From Sclerotinia nivalis (Eukaryota > Ascomycota > Leotiomycetes > Helotiales > Sclerotiniaceae), in contig JAPEIS010000001.1 of NCBI GenBank assembly GCA_029531795.1, forward strand, positions 1,240,001-1,304,000: DNA of 64,000 nt, given 5' to 3'. The stretch's first letter is position 1, and each line of letters begins with the position of its first letter. The translations under genes and the position numbers were made by a program. Below are positions 36,440 to 47,651 of the stretch, piece after piece. A model generated the notes under the pieces. That model worked only from the letters and a program-made list of their open reading frames with translations. It made no database searches and was not told where the DNA came from.

Positions 36440-37826
36440 ATGTCTACAAATCGAAAAGCAGCAGCTGCTGCTCAAGCACCTACCAGAACTTTGGTTGTTG
36501 ACAATGGAGCTTACACCATCAAGGCCGGATTCTCCTCTCCAGAATCCACAGATTCGCCGCGAATCATACCTAACTGCATCGCCCGCGACCGCGAAAAGAA
36601 GGTTTACATTGGATCGCAGTTGGATAATTGTAAGGATTTCGGAGACATTGTTTTTCGTAGGCCTGTTGAAAAAGGGTATTTGGTGAACTGGGAAGCAGAA
36701 AAAGAAATATGGGAGCACGAATTCTTTGACAAAAAAGCACCGCTGCATTGCGATCCACGAGAGACAGGACTAATATTAACAGAGGCTCCTAATGCGCTAC
36801 CGGCTCTGCAGACAAACTGTGATCAAATGGTGTTTGAGGAATTTGGTTTTGCTAACTACTATCGATGCCCCGGTATGTAATGATATATTATGTCTGCGGA
36901 TTAGCATTAATGAATATCCAGGTCCAATTCTTAATGCGTATAATGATATTCAAGGAATCTTCAAAGGGCCAGCTCGAGATCCATCACAGCCTCTTCTACC
37001 TGCCGAAATAATTCTTCTTATCGATGCCGGATATTCTCATACGACCATCACGCCTGTTCTACAAGGACGCCCTCTACAATCAGCGATCCGGAGATTAGAA
37101 GTGGGAGGCAAGCTCATGACAAATTACTTGACACGTTTAATATCTCTCCGGCAGTATGACATGCGCAATGATACCTATTTGGTCAACGAGATCAAGGAAG
37201 CATGCTGTTATGTCTCGAGGGACTTCAATGGCGATATGGAAAAAACATGGAAAGGAACCAGAGGAGACCGAAGAGAAATTTTTGAGACGGGTGGTGGAAT
37301 AGCGAAAGATTATGTTCTCCCTGATTATCATAATCGATCTCAAGGTTTCGTGCGAGACCATGATCCATTACAAGCAGGAAAATTAAAGCAGTTGACGAAA
37401 GGGAAGATGGCGGAAGCTGCGGAAGATATTTTGACTTTGAGAAATGAACGATTCACGGTTCCGGAATTACTATTTAATCCTTCGGATATTGGTATGCGAC
37501 AATCAGGCATAGCTCAACTAGTCATGGAAAGTCTTTCTTCCTTACCTATGGGTCTATGGCCAGCTCTTCTCGCAAATATCATTGTCGTAGGAGGTAGTTC
37601 AAAGATAGAAGGATTCATTTTGAGGCTTCAGCTTGAGATCAAGGCACTTGCACCAGCGGAATGTTACGTTCGTTGTGCGAGACCAGAACATCCGATTATC
37701 AGCACTTGGAATGGTGGGGCAGAATTGGCGAAACATCCCGATGTCTTGAAGAAGTTATCGGTAACGAAGCAAGAGTATGACGAATATGGAAGTGCTTGGG
37801 TCGCAAAAAAGTTTGGAGGCAAATAA
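36440..37826 (+). CDS. ARP6: Actin-related protein ARP6 (SWR1 complex)
   Basis: Actin-fold protein of the SWR1 chromatin-remodelling complex, which deposits histone H2A.Z. Two exons, 36440-36872 and 36922-37826, with a 49-bp intron (36873-36921), giving 445 residues. After a short Ala-rich leader it reads TLVVDNGAYTIKAGFSSPES (phosphate-1 loop), then IPNCIARDREKKVYIGSQLD, GYLVNWEAEKEIWEHEFF, TEAPNALPALQTNCDQMVFE, EIILLIDAGYSHTTITPVLQ (phosphate-2 loop), VGGKLMTNYLTRLISLRQYD, MRQSGIAQLVMESLSSLP and NIIVVGGSSKIEGF (adenosine motif). It ends with STWNGGAELAKHPDV and YGSAWVAKKF. The pattern NYLTRLISLRQYDMRNDTYL is typical of Arp6 rather than actin or other Arps. Confidence 0.93.
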
Positions 37827-38212
37827 AGAGCAAGTGAATTCATGGTATCCTCGAATGCACAACTTCAAGCATTATTTCCTCGTCTGATCAACCTTGACAG
37901 CCAGTGTCAGACTCTGCGCGGTTACTACGTATACATTGCACCAAGACAAGTACGACGATGTTAAAAATACTTTGCACGGTTGTTATATGAAGACGCTATA
38001 TCAAGTCGCTACATAGTTCCCTCCAAACAATAATCCACAAACCCAGATTATGTTGTGTTTTCCAATCACCAAACAACAACGACGCCATATTGTGTTGTAC
38101 ATCCAATCATCAAACGCCACTACAACATAACATTGAATAAGACATCTACCGCAAGTTCATTGAGCCGCTAGAGGTTCAATCACTTACAGTTGAAAGAGCG
38201 CTAGATTCAGTA
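37827..38212. other. Intergenic between convergent genes
   Basis: 386 bp. Contains loosely repeated words (for example ATTGTGTTGT / CCAATCA-CAAAC around 38040-38120) but no perfect repeat. Confidence 0.4.
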
Positions 38213-38937
38213 TCACATTTTTCCTCTGCAAGCTGCCAGGCACGCTGCAGATCCAATTATACTGCCAGTGCCTACTTCTGGTATAGGAGGCAGGTTGAAC
38301 CCTCCTGCTGGATTACCAAAAGCAGCAGTCATTATATCCCTCGGCAGTTGTGCAAACCCATTAAGAATATTCTGTGTGCCTGCATCCTCCGAATTGAGCG
38401 CCGACACAAGAGTAGCTTTGGTACAACCTTGATTCCATTTAGCGTTGATAATCTTAGTCTATGAGGACGTACAGTACCTATATTTTGCATACTGTGAATA
38501 CTACCCCTCGGGAAGATTGTCATCTGCCATGGCCTCAGCGTTTGATTAACGATCTTCGCACCGTTCTCCTCAATCATCCACGTCTGTGTCACACCCTCAA
38601 CTGCCACCACAAAATTCGTCCCACGCGGATGGTAATGAGGAGGTAACATTCCACATGGGCCCAAGTTTATCAACGCCATCGTCATACCGTAACTAGTTGA
38701 AGCAGGGAATGTAGCAGCATCAGCGTTGACGACAGCGCCTGGCGTGTAGGTATAGTGAGGCTGTGTGGTGAAATCGAAGAACCAAGTCAGGTTGTTATTC
38801 AACAGAAAATTCATTTTGTCGAGCTGGCTGGAAGCAACTTTGATCTCAGCATCGAGAATGGAATTTACTGTTACATCGATGCAACAGATTGAGGTCACGA
38901 GGTTGCCCAGACAGGCAAGTGCGAGCTTTGGGAGCAT
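38213..38937 (-). CDS. Secreted germin-like cupin
   Basis: Extracellular beta-barrel cupin, about 224 residues, two exons: 38937-38478 and 38427-38213 with a 50-bp intron (38428-38477). The join gives MQNIGCTKATLVSALNSEDA, restoring the family pattern. Starting at ATG 38937 gives a short hydrophobic signal-like N-terminus (MLPKLALACLGNLVTSICC); hydrophobic codons continue upstream in frame (SVALLLIIA), so a longer leader from an unseen exon is possible. Germin box 1 reads LPPHYHPRGTNFVVAVEG and box 2 reads FPRGSIHSMQN. Box 1 keeps both histidines but has Asn where the metal-ligand Glu normally stands. Fungal members are cell-wall or secreted proteins, some with oxalate oxidase or dioxygenase-like chemistry. 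Activity here is uncertain because of the changed ligand. Confidence 0.85.
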
Positions 38938-40340
38938 GGCGATTATTAGAAGTAGAGCAACCGATCCTAACTGACTGGATCTTCTCGGAGATTTCGACGG
39001 CAAACTGCAGATGAATGGCAGATGCAGTACTGTAGAAGTTGCTGCAGTGAAACTTCATCAGGAATATTCCAGGGTCTTTATACATGACCCGGCCATCCGG
39101 TCATTACTCAATAACTGAAACAAAAGATACAGGCTGGAACGCCAACGAGTGAGCCATTTTTCTGTCACCATAGCTTCATTTCTGCCGGCTTCTTTTTGTG
39201 GTTCATGATAATAGGAATAGAAGGTCAACGTTCTATCTAATTTGCCACTGAACGTGCTTGAGATGGTACGATAGCTGTTGATAATGGGACGAGGGTTACG
39301 TCAATAGACAGCTCCTCATCATGTCTGAAATTCCCTTCAGCTTGTATTGAGGTGGGAGAATGTATAAAATAATAATTAAAGAGATACCCATGAGCACTGC
39401 TCATAATTTACCCTGATTTTTCGTACTCGCTGCTACGATGTACTTTCCTTTCTTTAGTTGTGTCTAATGGTCAAATTTTCATGCTTCGCACTCAGAGTAG
39501 TTCACTCTTTTAGCTTGCTCGCATGTTTCTTTCTGAATATTAATCTCATAATACAATACAGGCAAGGTCTGTGAAATCGCAGATAAGCCGAATGGGTACC
39601 TCAGAAGAATTGTCTATTAACATAGACAGTGCTATGGAACTTGTAACAGAAAACAGATGTTCAGGGTTCCAGTGGTATAGCAATCCGCGCCTTCCCTCTC
39701 AAAAGTCCAGTAGTGTTTCTAAACCATATCGTAATTACAATGACATTGATCCTTTAGACATGTCTAGTAATCTGATTTCCATCTATGTTAAATATATTGA
39801 ACAGGCCATTTGTAGCAATTATTTCAAATAAAAGTTTTCTCAGCTCTTTATGGCAATTGTGTCACAGGTAGTAGAATTCGTAAAGTGGATTCATCCACTT
39901 TAATCATCCATCCAATCATATACTCAAAAATAGAACATACTAGAACCAGTGTGGCAAATAGTGGGTCGATTTACCAAGGTTGAAAACGGAAAGGAGTGGA
40001 AGCATGAGAGGCGAACTCCTTTACCACTCAGCCATGGGACGCTGTTGAAGCGAAGGGACGCGATTGATCAAGACTGTAAACTAAGGAGGGAAGAAGGTCG
40101 GGGAGACCTCTTATTGATATACATAAAAGGGGAACAGGGGGGAAGGCCTAGAACCTTGACACAAACTGCATACACAATGTGCATAAAGCAACGGACATGC
40201 AGAAATAATTACATGGAAATGGGCACATTGCCCAACACCCGGGTGTAATAAACACATGTGTGTGTATGTATGAGTATCTGCAGCCATTTGAATTCCCTAT
40301 CTGCACACGAGGGGCCCAAGCCAATTGACAATTCCTTCAA
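38938..40340. other. Intergenic, no supported gene
   Basis: 1.4 kb. The frame at 39571-39831 (86 codons) lacks any family feature. A stretch at about 39960-40045 resembles the 5' half of a tRNA on the minus strand but has no matching acceptor or T-arm. Confidence 0.5.
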
Positions 40341-41117
40341 CTAGAATGCAGAAATAATTTGATCGACAATATTGTAGACCGACGTTCCCGGCATAATCTT
40401 TTGTCCACCCAAGCAAAACCCTGGCTCACTATCATAAGCGCTTTGATGTGCATTGCAATGTTTGCAATGTGCACACTTGGTTGCGCCGTGACTACATGTA
40501 GTATAATGCTTGCAACGTTTCGGCAACTCATTTAGGATCGCTCGCCATTCTGTGGTGACGCTATAGTCACTATCACCATCAGGCATAGGCATGCCATCTG
40601 GGAACATGATGGTACCGCGCTTCGTACGCAATTCAAACTCCGTCCATCCTGTTTGAGCCATATTATCCTCACTCTGAAGCTTAAGCCCGAATTTATGCTG
40701 GAGGCCGCGCATCGTAGCGACAGTACAGAACTCGGCCAAGAAAGACTCAAAAGCAGTTATATCAGGTATTTTGTAATTGCCATATTCGTAAGCCTGGAAG
40801 GAGGCATCACTATTGACGAAATAATGGATCCCTCGGAGTTGGTTGTTCTCTAGAGGAACAACAGGCTTCATGATCTGGACAATCCCATGTCCGGGGACTG
40901 GGGTTTTATCAACAACCATGACTTCGCCTTCAGTGGTGTCAAAGTGCTTGTGAATCAATCGAACGCTGACGCCCTTGGGGACATTGTGTCTGCTCAGCAA
41001 GTCGCGGAGCTCTCGAAGATCTGAAGCATGATCCTCAGGCGCTTCGGCAACTTGACTGATTAGAGGCAGACTATTGTAGACGTTGGAAGGTACGAAGGTA
41101 TCAATAAGAGAAGCCAT
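40341..41117 (-). CDS. Fungal orphan protein with C-terminal Cys/His cluster
   Basis: Uninterrupted 258-residue frame from ATG 41117 (MASLIDTFVPSNVYNSLPL). An in-frame non-ATG extension upstream is ignored. The centre reads SRHNVPKGVSVRLIHKHFDT and EGEVMVVDKTPVPGHGIVQI, which I recall as typical of fungal hypothetical proteins present in many filamentous ascomycetes. The C-terminal part has CKHYTTCSHGATKCAHCKHC followed by NAHQ, a spacing that could bind zinc. No signal peptide or membrane helix. Function is unknown, and I assign none. Confidence 0.75.
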   Translation of the reverse strand: MASLIDTFVPSNVYNSLPLISQVAEAPEDHASDLRELRDLLSRHNVPKGVSVRLIHKHFDTTEGEVMVVDKTPVPGHGIVQIMKPVVPLENNQLRGIHYFVNSDASFQAYEYGNYKIPDITAFESFLAEFCTVATMRGLQHKFGLKLQSEDNMAQTGWTEFELRTKRGTIMFPDGMPMPDGDSDYSVTTEWRAILNELPKRCKHYTTCSHGATKCAHCKHCNAHQSAYDSEPGFCLGGQKIMPGTSVYNIVDQIISAF

Positions 41118-42393
41118 TGCCAGGGGATATGTGTTGAGATGAGATAATAGTAAGTTGATAGAATATGAGATGGGAAACACGCCATCTGGGAAGGAGCACT
41201 TATATAGCCATTTATAGGCGTTATCGAAGTAAATCATTGATATGCAGTTTGCTGACCTGCGTACTTGCTTGCTTAAATGGCTTTGTTCCTTTCCAATTAG
41301 GAAGTTGCTCTATTTCCTCTTTGTATTGCGCCAAGTCACTGGGCTTTACCACAATCTCTACATAGCTTGAATTTTTATAGAGAATAGCTAGTCAATCAAT
41401 TCTCTTTTACTCAGAGAAAACCATTATCCAACTAACCTCTAGGGGTCAACTAACTTTATGTGACACTATGTTGTATAATAACGGAAAAGAGACAAGTTAT
41501 TTCGCAAGGCTGTAAGCGGGGTAAACATTTCCTATTTCAGCGTTATGTTGTCACGGATGAAACTCTGCCGTGCAAGGTCCGCCGTTATCGAGGGTATTCG
41601 GTGGAGGACCGGAGCTTCCGGTCAATGGAGTACTTCAATCAAAGTATATGAACTGAGGGATGTCCTGATACTTATAGGGTATACGCTCAGTTCTGAATTT
41701 CGACCCTATAGAAGTACAAAAACAATTATTCATTGTTTTAATACTTCTATAGGGCAATATAACGACCATGGTTTAAGATCTTTCCTCCTCATCTCTCCCC
41801 TCCTTGCCTTGCCATTGCCTGTCCTCTCCTTGCCTAGACTTTTGAAGCCTTTGCCTATGTCTTTTTATACCTTCGCCATGACTATGGGGCAGGCAAGGCG
41901 ACGGCAGGAGAAGGGATAGACAGTAATTTTGGTGGTGTTGATCATTTTGATAGGGTAACGTGACATACCTAGAAGTGAGACATATTCAGCTTCGTCTTTA
42001 GCAATCAGAAGTGCTTTTATTATTGGATCTTCATCATCAACAATAGTGGGAGAATTAAGAGTACTGCTTGGCAAGCGCCTGTGGATCCAAATTAACGAAT
42101 TTATCCCACGGGGCTTAGCACTACAGTTGATTATAATCGTAAGGGGGTCATCGGGTATCCTACGGTACAAACGCTCATTTCACCGCACCCAACCAAAAAC
42201 CATACCGAGGTTAGAAGGTGAGCTGGGTAACCACCACATCCTGAGAAGCGACCCCGCGGGTCGACCTGAAGCGTGCCCTGAAATTCACAACTTCAATCAT
42301 CTAACACTATCTGCATAGGCGCTGAAGCGTCCGTAATATCCGACTAGGAACAGTCGGACGGGATTCAAATCCTCTCCATTGGATCCTCGCACC
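41118..42393. other. Intergenic, decayed-looking accessory DNA
   Basis: 1.28 kb. Holds the hairpin at 41704-41754 and a GC-richer block at about 41990-42300 with open but unrecognised frames. A tRNA-like 3' half near 42310-42375 fails on T-stem pairing. Confidence 0.5.
41704..41754. repeat. Inverted repeat, 22-bp arms, 7-nt loop
   Basis: The arms begin and end with CCCTATAGAAGTA / TACTTCTATAGGG (13 perfect pairs) and continue to 20 of 22 paired bases around the loop TTATTCA. A related word, CTTATAGGGTATA, occurs about 30 bp upstream. Probably a foldback or transposon relic. Confidence 0.92.
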
Positions 42394-44207
42394 ATGGAAG
42401 ATCCTCGAGTGTCAAAATTGCCGGCGCTATTGGTCCCGACGACTGACCACGATGAAATCTTTGACAACATAGACGGTCACTTACACGGTCCTATGAGCGG
42501 CTTCTTTAAGAAGTTTTTCGTAAAGTTCCAATATAACTACCAGAACGCATTGTTGGAAATCCAAGCAGCCGGGAAACTTACCTGTCACTGTGCCGATCCA
42601 TCAGCTGCCCCCTCTCCCAACAATTTCCTGCATTGGTTTCCCTACTATTTATCTAAAGAGCTTGAAGGCGCTCGTGGTTCGTGGCAGATATAGCGGCAAT
42701 GCTGCGCCCGAATGCGAGGATGTTGGAGGTGCACGCCTCCTCTTGACAGTTCCCACTTCGCTAGCCTCAGATGTACAAATAAGATGGGAGCATGTCCAAG
42801 TTATTGGCCAGTTCAACCACCATCACAGTTGCTATCGGGATGGACTGTTGTATCTTTGCCAATCCGCCTCTCGGGTCTTCGCCAATCAGCCTACACGCCT
42901 CTTTTTACATGGATTTTATATACGCGGGACACAGGTTGAATTTTGGGCATTTGATCGGTCTGGTTTATATTGTAGTGAAGTAATCGATATGCAGAAAGAT
43001 TTTATTCAATTTCTGTCTACGATACTTAGCTATCAGCGGATGACCGATCAGGACTTAGGTAAAAGCAACATGATTGAGACGGACGAAGGTGGCAACTACA
43101 TCACCTTTAGTAGTATGGGGTTGTCATCTTCGGGAAAGCTCTATCTCGAAGATCAGCCGATGGCGTCCTGCGATGGCCTTGTTGGTGCCGGAACAACATG
43201 CTACCGGGCCAAACTGCCTGGTTCAATTCGATGGGACTTTGTCCTAAAGTTCAAATGGCGATGGGCTAGAGATCGTCCGGAGAGCGAGCTTCTAAAGCTA
43301 GCCAAGGAAAATTGCACCTGGGGTGCTGTCTCCTTTGACTATTATCAAGAAGTTGAGAGTACAGCAAATCTACGTCGAGGTCTTCGCTGGGGAACACACA
43401 AAAGATTCGTCAGAATGCACTCTTGCGAAGGACACGTAGAGACCAAGGAGCTACGACAGGAGGTTGCTTGTACTGCCAATGAACTGAGTGAATGTACCGA
43501 GGAAACCAACAACTTCTTTCAGAATCGCATCCTTGCCTGCATCGTTACTTCTCCTATTGGCAGACCCGTTCACACTTTCGGATCTGTATTAGAGCTGCTT
43601 CAAGTATTTCGTGATGCCATCAAGTGTCACCGATCGCTTTTCTGCGACGCCAAAATCCTTCACCAAGATGTTTCCGTGGGAAACATAGTCATTTTTTTAG
43701 ATGGTCAAGACAAAGGAGAACCGAAGGGGATACTGATAGATTTTGATTCCGCAACAAAATTCACCGAAGGTTCAGGAACGGACACTGGGATCATCGGTAC
43801 TAGACCATTTATGGCTATCGGGCATTCTTAGGAAATCACATCATACCTATCGGCATGATCTAGAGTCTTTCTTCTATGTGCTTCTTTGGGCAATCATAAC
43901 AAATCACGCAGAGAATCCACCGGAGACAAGTAAGCTTCAACAGTGGAGCGATGGTGACTGGGATGAATTGGCGACACGTAAATATTTTGACATGGCTCAG
44001 GATAATTTTGCACATGTTTTGGCGGAATTCACCGTTGAATTCCAATCTCTGAAGCTGCTCGCTGAGTCTTTACGTCGAATTCTATTCCCTCAACGGAATG
44101 GAGCGATTTGGATTGGGACTGACAGCTCGGCCGAAGCTATAGACCAACTTTACAATGGAATGATCCACTGTTTCGAAGAAGCCATTGCTTTAGAGGGGAG
44201 GGGGTAG
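42394..44207 (+). pseudogene. FunK1-type fungal protein kinase, frameshifted twice
   Basis: Fungal-specific kinase-like family (FunK1). From ATG 42394 the frame runs to about 42690, then continues in the next frame to about 43830, then in the third frame to the stop at 44205. Each shift equals one extra base: near 42690, between GARGSWQ and YSGNAAPECED, and near 43822, between RPFMAIG and ILRKSHHTYRHDLESFFYVL. Neither can be spliced out with a plausible intron. Recognisable parts: DGLVGAGTTCYRAK (phosphate-binding region), the catalytic loop ILHQDVSVGNIVIF, LIDFDSATKF (DFG equivalent), GTRPFMAIG, and the family signature HTYRHDLESFFYVLLW. Long family-like sequence with two breaks points to a recent pseudogene; assembly error is the alternative. 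Confidence 0.82.
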
Positions 44208-44600
44208 ATTGCTGTTGTAAGAGGAACAGAGTTGGGAAACGTTTACACCACGTGGTTTAGCGTCTTTATCCAGTATAAATTATGGTTCTAGCTCAGCTCT
44301 CACTTACCCTAGGGAAGCAAGATATCAATAGTATACCATCCGATGATCTATAAATTTTATAGACTAGCGATCAGTAATTTATTGATAAAAGTATTATATA
44401 GTAATTATTTTTGCAATTGTAATTGTGTTTAAAATATATAATAAGATTACAATATATAACAAAATTATAATAAATAATCTTCAAATTTGATAATAATCAA
44501 ATTATCAAATGATAAATATATTATATTCTCTCATCTACTCAAATATACATTACCATACATACATCCCACCTATCTAGTACTCACATTCCTTCCCCCTAAT
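44208..44600. other. Very AT-rich intergenic patch
   Basis: The stretch 44340-44530 is almost wholly A/T with runs such as ATAATAAGATTAC and TTATAATAAATAATC. No gene or perfect repeat. It could be a mutated transposon remnant. Confidence 0.6.
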
Positions 44601-46392
44601 TTACAAATTCGCCTTCACCCACAATCCCAATTTCTCCAATCCCGCATGTCCATCATATAAATCTCTTTCTACCGCTCTGGCATTGATATGTTTGGGTCCC
44701 AATTCACTGATCTTCTCTACACCTAAAAGTCTCATACAGGTTTCCATTTCGGATTTGAGGACTAGTGGATGGATGTGTTAGTAGATTCCTCGATTGTTCT
44801 TCTAGTTATTATTTCAGATAACGAGAAGAGGGTACTGCATGAAATTAAAAAATCGGACATAACTTACTCTCAAAAGTTCTCTCCACACCCTCTGGACCAC
44901 CAGCCCCGAGACCAAATAATGCAGCTCTGCCGACTCCAACAGCTTTCGCTCCAAGACATAGAGCTTTCACGACATCTGTACCCCGCTTAATACCCCCATC
45001 GATCCAAACCTCTATCCTACTAAGAACTTCCGGACAGTATTTTTGTATCTCCATGAGTGTGTGGATAGCTGGTGGCGCTGTATCTAACGCTCTTCCACCA
45101 TGATTCGAAAGAATGATGCCTTTAACTTGTGGTGCATATTGAGCTGCCAGATATGCATCTTCATGAGTTTGGATACCCTTCAACACAATTGGTAATTTAG
45201 TATGTTGAGCCAACCACGGCAATGTATTTTTCCAGGTCAAATCCGCAGCTGTTCCCATAAACAACTGTTTTCCCACTCCACCTTTACCAGCTGGAGGACT
45301 GTTATCTTCCAATTTCTCCTTTGCCTTCACTGATGATGAAACAGGTAAACTGGCTCCAACATCCTTCTGTCTCTCATCATGTTCTCTCTTGCCTGGCACT
45401 GGCGCATCCAACGTCAAAACGATAAACTTATACTTATCACTCATCGCATTAATTCTCTGCAACATAGCCTCACTCTTCTTCCTCTCATTCTGCACATACA
45501 ACTGCCATCCAAAAATCTGTCCCGGAAGCGAACCCTCTACAATTTGTTCCGGAGTCATACTCGCATTGTTGGAGACAATCTGCACAGCGCCAAAGCTCGA
45601 AATTCCGTTTGCAATCCCCTGTTCACCAGCTGGATGCGCCAATCTAGCCATTGCCGCCGGGGATACAAAAATCGGTAACCCGACGTTTTGTCCCAATATC
45701 GTGGTTGAAGAATCACATTTCGTGCAATCCACAAAGACTCGTGGTCGAAGGAGAATCTGTCGATACACCGCATTATTGAAACTTTTCGACCAGAGATCAT
45801 CAGCTGCTGAGTAATAATACGCCCAGCATTTATTCGACATTTTCTTCGTGGCCAACTGTTCAATCTCGTCCAGATTCAATAGGGTTTTTACATCCGCATC
45901 TACATCAATCGAATCTTCGTCATCGTTTTTCTGACCTGCATCCTCAACAGAGGAGCTCTTTTTCTTCTCTTCGATCGGTTCTCTTAGTTCTGAAGCGTCA
46001 ATCTTGCCGATTATTTTGGAGGCATCGAGATTCTCTTCTAAAGTTCCGGGCGGATGAATCATTTCGAATTCCTCGGTAGCGTCTATGTTACCGGCGAGAC
46101 TTAGGACGATTTTGGATCCGCCGGGATGGTTGGGAAGGAATTCCGTTACATCGTAGATGGTTGAATTGATGCATACCCAACAGGACTCGGGGGTATTGTG
46201 GGATGAGACTATGGGTTGTATGTATTAGTTTATTGGAATAGATGATGAGAATGAGTGAAATGGGATCGATCAATTGAAGTTTGGGAATGTGCAAATGAAG
46301 CATTGGTAAGAAATATAGAGGAAATAGAGATGAGGTGAGATGATATTTAGCAAAGATATTATACCTTCTGAACCCTTAAATGTCTTTGTCAT
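44601..46392 (-). CDS. L-lactate dehydrogenase (cytochrome b2-type flavocytochrome)
   Basis: FMN- and heme-dependent oxidation of L-lactate to pyruvate. Three exons: 46392-46365, 46208-44868 and 44761-44601, giving 509 residues. Introns are 156 and 106 bp. Exon 1 encodes only MTKTFKGSE, and the protein then opens directly with a cytochrome b5 domain ([30 protein letters not shown] with one heme histidine, [11 protein letters not shown] with the other). An acidic linker leads to the FMN domain: [54 protein letters not shown] with the catalytic lysine, and [14 protein letters not shown] with the base histidine. There is a Lys/Glu/Gly insertion (about [20 protein letters not shown]) in the active-site loop region. 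No mitochondrial presequence is visible, unlike yeast Cyb2, so a cytosolic location is possible. Confidence 0.92.
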
Positions 46393-47651
46393 TTTCACTC
46401 AAGCTTGGGAATTCTTCCTGCTCCAATTGACCAATCGAACCAATGGAACCAATCGAACAATACAACAGATCAAATCCGTATATCCTCAAATATCCCGTAA
46501 AAATAAAATAAAGTGTACGGAGTACTCGAGTGCGAAATCCAGCGAGATAAGAAATAAGCAATTCAATAACACGAACAACAAGAAGCTTTTACCTGTACCA
46601 CTTCACACTTCACAAACACCTCAACCAGCGATTTCGGCACCCTTTACACCGGAAACCACAAATTACTCTATTCCGTAAGTAGTGAAAGTCCCCACAAAGC
46701 TGGGGTTGAAGAGTTGAACGGAGAAAAGTTGACGAGGTGTCCCACTTTTCATCATGGTTTATGTGGGTGGGGAATAAAATAAATCATCGAACGAATCATC
46801 GAACGAATCATCGGATGGGATTGGTAATGTTTGGTGGATACTGGCTAGGTGCTACTCCTAGCTATAGGTAGGGGGTCTCTCATTGATTGTGATCGAGAAG
46901 AGTACCTAGATAGATAAAATTACCTGGCCAGTATAGATAGATATATCGATAGCTTGGAGCTTAGATACGATACGCATTGGATTTTAATATAAGCTACATA
47001 AGTTAGCAAGAAAGTAAGTAGGTAAACAGGGTAAGCAAGCAAGCAAGCAAACTTGCTCGTTCGATATTGGATGAATGGATACTAAGTTGTACACCGATAG
47101 AATGTTTTGGGGTGATTGAATGAGGTGTGAGATACATGGAGCTGGAGCTGGAGTAGGAGGAATATGAGTTAGCTATCAACTATTCACAATCACCTCACAT
47201 CATTTCAACCTATCAGTCGTGAATATACACATCTATGATTATAATTAAAGGGTATCAGTCTTCGCTACGCTAAATAATCCTAATTTCACTATCATACAAG
47301 TAATGGTATCATTCTTCTTCGTTTACTTCACGCGGCCCTTCAACACCTCCAAATCCCAATCCATCACATTTCATCCCATCGCATCGCTCTTCTATACCCT
47401 TCAAATATGAATTATAAAATCTTGTATCGGCACACGTTTCGATCATACCATTTAAACTCCTTCAATGCTCCATCCACATTGTATATTCCACGGCATAAAA
47501 AATTCCATTCGCTAAAAGCATCGTGTTTCAAAATGGTGTGATGAAGTAGAAAACGCCTACAAACCATGCTGTGTAAATCTTAAATCAAACGGTGGAACAC
47601 CAACTCCAATCAAATTGCCTCAGCTACCCATAAATGTCGTTTCTCAAGGCT
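46393..47651. other. Intergenic with short tandem repeats
   Basis: 1.26 kb between the lactate dehydrogenase promoter side and the KAR9 3' end. Contains a 12-bp repeat (AATCATCGAACG, 2.7 copies, 46782-46813) and a GCAA tract (about 47034-47051). No gene seen. Confidence 0.5.
46782..46813. repeat. 12-bp minisatellite, 2.7 copies
   Basis: Unit AATCATCGAACG, two full copies and one partial, perfect. Confidence 0.9.

Noticed and set aside
38338..38477. Read-through end of the germin-like protein in one frame
   Set aside because: It produces an arginine-rich tail. Splicing 38428-38477 restores the germin pattern.
39960..40045. tRNA-like sequence on the minus strand (GGCTGAGTGGTAAAGG)
   Set aside because: Only the D-arm region fits. 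There is no T-arm and no complementary acceptor 3' side.
42305..42378. tRNA-like 3' half with a TTCAAAT loop and a 7-bp hairpin
   Set aside because: The T-stem does not pair properly and no acceptor stem can be formed.
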